A stretch of DNA of 64,000 nt from Chloroflexota bacterium (GTDB lineage Bacteria; Chloroflexota; UBA6077; JACCZL01), in the NCBI GenBank assembly GCA_020845495.1, contig JADLFM010000166.1:1-64000 (forward strand), written 5' to 3'. The position numbers were made by a program, and so were the translations under genes. The notes beneath the pieces are model-generated. The model worked only from the letters and a program-made list of their open reading frames with translations, made no database searches and was not told where the DNA came from. Positions 61,720 through 64,000 of this stretch are shown piece by piece (position 1 is the first letter of the stretch; every line of letters begins with the position of its first letter).

Positions 61720-63111
61720 ATGTGGCGTGGTCGTGCCGACTATCGACCCGGTCTCGTGACCGATATGTACCATCCCGACTCGGCGTACGTCAGTTGGCGC
61801 GCGGGGCATAACGGCCTGACGACGTTCGATCTGCTCGTGCGGCGCGCCCCGTTCGGCGGCACCTACCTGCTGGTGGCCGGGCTCGAAGCCGCATTGCAGT
61901 TCGTTCGTGACTTTCACTATTCCGACGACGACCTGGACTTCCTGGCCCAGATTCGGGACTACGACCTGGGCTTCCTCGATGAGCTTCGGGCGCTCCGCTT
62001 CAGTGGCGAGATCCTGGCGATGGCCGAGGGCTCAGTCGCGTTCCCGCACGAACCGCTGCTGCGAGTGACCGCGCCGTTCCGGGAGGCGATCCTGCTCGAA
62101 TCGGGCTTGCTCCAGGCGATCAACCTGGCGACGTTGATTGCGACCAAGGCGTCACGGATCGTCTGGGCAGCGCAGGGCCGCCCTGTCTCCGAGTTCTCGC
62201 TGCGGCGGGCGCAGGATCCGTACGTCGTGTCCCGCTCGGCACGGATCGGCGGGTGTTGGAGCACGTCGTTTCTGGCCGCCGCCGTCCAGTTCCGGCTCCT
62301 CGCGAGCGGCACGATCCCGCACGCGCTCGTCCAGTTGTTTGACGACGAGCGAGCCGCGTTCTCGGCTGTCGCGGAGACGTTCAACCGCTACACCTTGCTG
62401 CTCGACACCTACGACGTAAGGCGGGCGATCCAGACGGCGGTGGACGTCGCTCGCGAGTACCGCGAGAGCCACGGCCATGTCCTGGCTGGCGTACGCCTGG
62501 ATAGCGGCGACCTGGTGGACGATAGCCGCTTCGTGCGCCGGGTCCTGGATGAGGCCGGCCTCGCCGACTGCCGCATTCTGGCCAGCGGCGATCTCGACGA
62601 GTACAGCATCGCCGACCTCCTGGCCCACGCCGCGCCGATCGACGCATTCGGGGTCGGGACCCGGCTCGGGGTCGGGGCGGGGTCGCTCGATCACCACGCC
62701 GAGGGCGGGGCGCTCGGCGGGGTGTACAAGCATGTGGCCTACGTCGACGAGAGCGGGGCGGTCGTACCGAAGGTGAAAGTCGCAGGGGACAAGACCACCT
62801 GGCCGGGCCGTAAGGAGGTCTACCGGCTCGGCACGTACGAGGGGGACGTCGTTCAGCTTGCCAACGAGCCGCGTCCGTCAGACGAGGCCGCGCGCTTGCT
62901 GAAGCCAGTCGTGCGCGATGGCGTGATCTTGCCGGGTAGCCTGCCTCCGCTGTCGGAGATCTGGGAGTTCGCGCGTCAGAACCTGGAACGTCTCCCCGAG
63001 CAGTACCGCCGCATCGAAAATCCCACGCCGTACCCGGTCCGCTACAGTCCGGCGCTCACCGCGTTGCGGAATCGGATGGTGCACGCACACGACGGCTCGC
63101 CGCAAGCGTAG
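61720..63111 (+). CDS. pncB: Nicotinate phosphoribosyltransferase
   Basis: 463 aa from ATG 61720 (GGGAG 9 nt upstream); the frame is open further 5' without domain support. The N-terminal LVTDMYHPDSAYVSW, FDLLVRRAPFGGTYLLVAGLEAAL and YSDDDLDFLAQI are characteristic, as are EFSLRRAQDPYVVSRSA, GVRLDSGDLVDD, ILASGDLDEYSIADLL and FGVGTRLGVGAGS. These surround the PRPP and nicotinate sites, including the His/Asp region of the type II enzymes. It converts nicotinate to NaMN in NAD salvage. Together with the NAD(P)HX-repair gene it shows active NAD upkeep. Confidence 0.93.
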   Translation: MWRGRADYRPGLVTDMYHPDSAYVSWRAGHNGLTTFDLLVRRAPFGGTYLLVAGLEAALQFVRDFHYSDDDLDFLAQIRDYDLGFLDELRALRFSGEILAMAEGSVAFPHEPLLRVTAPFREAILLESGLLQAINLATLIATKASRIVWAAQGRPVSEFSLRRAQDPYVVSRSARIGGCWSTSFLAAAVQFRLLASGTIPHALVQLFDDERAAFSAVAETFNRYTLLLDTYDVRRAIQTAVDVAREYRESHGHVLAGVRLDSGDLVDDSRFVRRVLDEAGLADCRILASGDLDEYSIADLLAHAAPIDAFGVGTRLGVGAGSLDHHAEGGALGGVYKHVAYVDESGAVVPKVKVAGDKTTWPGRKEVYRLGTYEGDVVQLANEPRPSDEAARLLKPVVRDGVILPGSLPPLSEIWEFARQNLERLPEQYRRIENPTPYPVRYSPALTALRNRMVHAHDGSPQA

Positions 63112-63468
63112 CGGATCGCAACGTCGCAGACCGCACCAGACGGAGCGTGCGTCGACGTCGAAGTTACCGTCCACCGTGGCCCAGGGCTCAGGAACGCGTC
63201 CCCAGGGGCAACGTGGGCGCACCTAATCCCAACGGCGTACCCGGTCGCCGCGGGGTGAGGCGACAATGCAGGGGTGCGGCGAGCGTGGGAGCTGGAAGAA
63301 CTGATCGCCTCCTGAACGCTGGTCGAGGATGACTGGCGCCCGGCCGGCAACACATGGGTCACGTCGCATCTGGCTGAGAGCCCCCACCCCCCCCGCGCGC
63401 GGGTTCAGGGGCGGTTGATCTGACAGCGTCGATGCTCAATCACTGGTGGCGTGGCCCACTAGCCGGGC
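63112..63468. other. Intergenic region before the transposase remnant
   Basis: 357 bp. It contains a G/C-run element near 63378-63415 resembling other CCC(T/C)-rich intergenic stretches in the window, and no gene. No Tn3-type terminal inverted repeat could be recognised. Confidence 0.45.
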
Positions 63469-64000
63469 GTGACCCGGCTCGGCCTCGCCCCTCGCGTGAA
63501 GTGCCTCGAGATCGACGCGCGCTTTCCACGGCACGCTGCCGACGTACCGTTGGCAGCCGTGGCCTACGTCGCTAACCAGGTCCGCGTGCCGGTCGAGGCG
63601 TTCACCGCCTACGACTTGTACGCGCTGCGGGAGGCAATCTGTCGGCGCGAGACCTGGATTGTCAGGGCCAGCCGTTGGCTCAACCCTGAGCAGGATTTAC
63701 CAGCCGACTTCCAGGATCTGCCGGCCGACTTCGACGAGTACCGCGACGGCCACCGCGACGGCCACTCCGAGGCGCTGCGCCAACCACGAGAGCCGACCGC
63801 GTTCATCGCCACGTTACGGGACCAGCTCCGCCAGGTCCTCAGCACGCTGGAGGTAGCTTTGGCCTCAGGCCAGACGGGTGACCTCGCCATCACTCGCCGC
63901 CGTGGCGAGCCTGGGCTGGCCGTGCGCCACCTGGACAAGCTGCCCGACCTGACCAACCTCGGTGCGCTCGCGGACGAGGTCGAGCGACGCTGGGGGACGC
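63469..64000 (+). pseudogene. Decayed Tn3-family transposase (DUF4158 remnant fused to middle region), continues past window
   Basis: An open frame of 177 codons runs to the edge; a stop (63460-63462) sits just upstream inside what aligns with the transposase N-terminal part. TRLGLAPRVKCLEIDARFP...DVPLAAVAYVANQV matches the DUF4158 pattern of Tn3 TnpA (RLGFAVQL...VP..VVAYVA.QL). It passes directly to YALREAICRRETWIVRASRWLNPEQDLPADF, the middle of TnpA (LRDRLRCKEIWV...RNPDEDLPADF). About 200-300 residues between them appear deleted. In-frame short duplications DLPADFQ/DLPADFD and RDGHRDGH also mark decay. The catalytic DDE part would lie beyond the window. Confidence 0.8.

Overview
The window is GC-rich and densely coded. 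Gene content points to a Chloroflexota (Chloroflexi) bacterium, perhaps Thermomicrobia-like: a deazaflavin (F420)-type nitroreductase-family protein, very large membrane glycosyltransferases fused to NHL propellers, a flotillin/NfeD/PspA set, PPi-type phosphofructokinase and many GTG/TTG starts behind strong Shine-Dalgarno sequences. The assignment is inference from content; no rRNA is present. One tRNA gene (Asn) is visible.

Layout. 1-11.2 kb, all on the minus strand, is an exopolysaccharide or surface-glycan cluster: a secreted deacetylase-like protein running off the left edge, UDP-GlcNAc 2-epimerase, Gfo/Idh dehydrogenase, hexapeptide acyltransferase, polyprenyl-phosphate sugar transferase, a B12/radical-SAM protein, a UDP-galactopyranose-mutase-like flavoprotein and an NDP-sugar epimerase. 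A giant coiled-coil HlyD-type protein (12-14.1 kb), an MFS exporter with an F420-type protein, and the first PMT-type glycosyltransferase/PA14/NHL fusion follow. 20.9-24.2 kb (plus) holds a zincin-like membrane protein, trehalose-phosphatase, a PfpI-family protein and a phosphofructokinase. 24.3-28.4 kb (minus) holds a DsbA-family gene with an in-frame TGA at the first cysteine of its CPWC motif, then PspA, flotillin and NfeD. A second giant glycosyltransferase fusion, a GT2 enzyme and tRNA-Asn come next. 34.6-36.6 kb is a TelA/XpaC-like pair; 36.7-39 kb an SRPBCC protein and glmS. 39.6-51.9 kb is mostly housekeeping and small-molecule metabolism (FAH, MEMO, NAD(P)HX repair, MBL hydrolase, response regulator, Hyi-like isomerase, amine oxidase, LarA, ribokinase, PNPOx-like). 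52.3-56.3 kb is an Fbp-type ABC importer. 56.7-63.1 kb holds a DadA-like oxidase, an alpha/beta hydrolase, an ECF sigma/anti-sigma pair, ErpA and nicotinate phosphoribosyltransferase. A decayed Tn3-family transposase runs off the right edge.

The most interesting object is the DsbA-family gene at 24342-25025. A single in-frame TGA replaces the first Cys of CPWC, homology continues unbroken on both sides, and a 7-bp stem with an inner G-rich-loop hairpin begins 3 nt after the TGA, where bacterial SECIS elements sit. I read it as a probable selenoprotein (UPWC). No sel genes are in the window, so proof needs the rest of the genome. Second in interest are the two paralogous membrane glycosyltransferases carrying extracellular PA14 and NHL domains, one of which has lost the conserved Asp of the catalytic DE motif.
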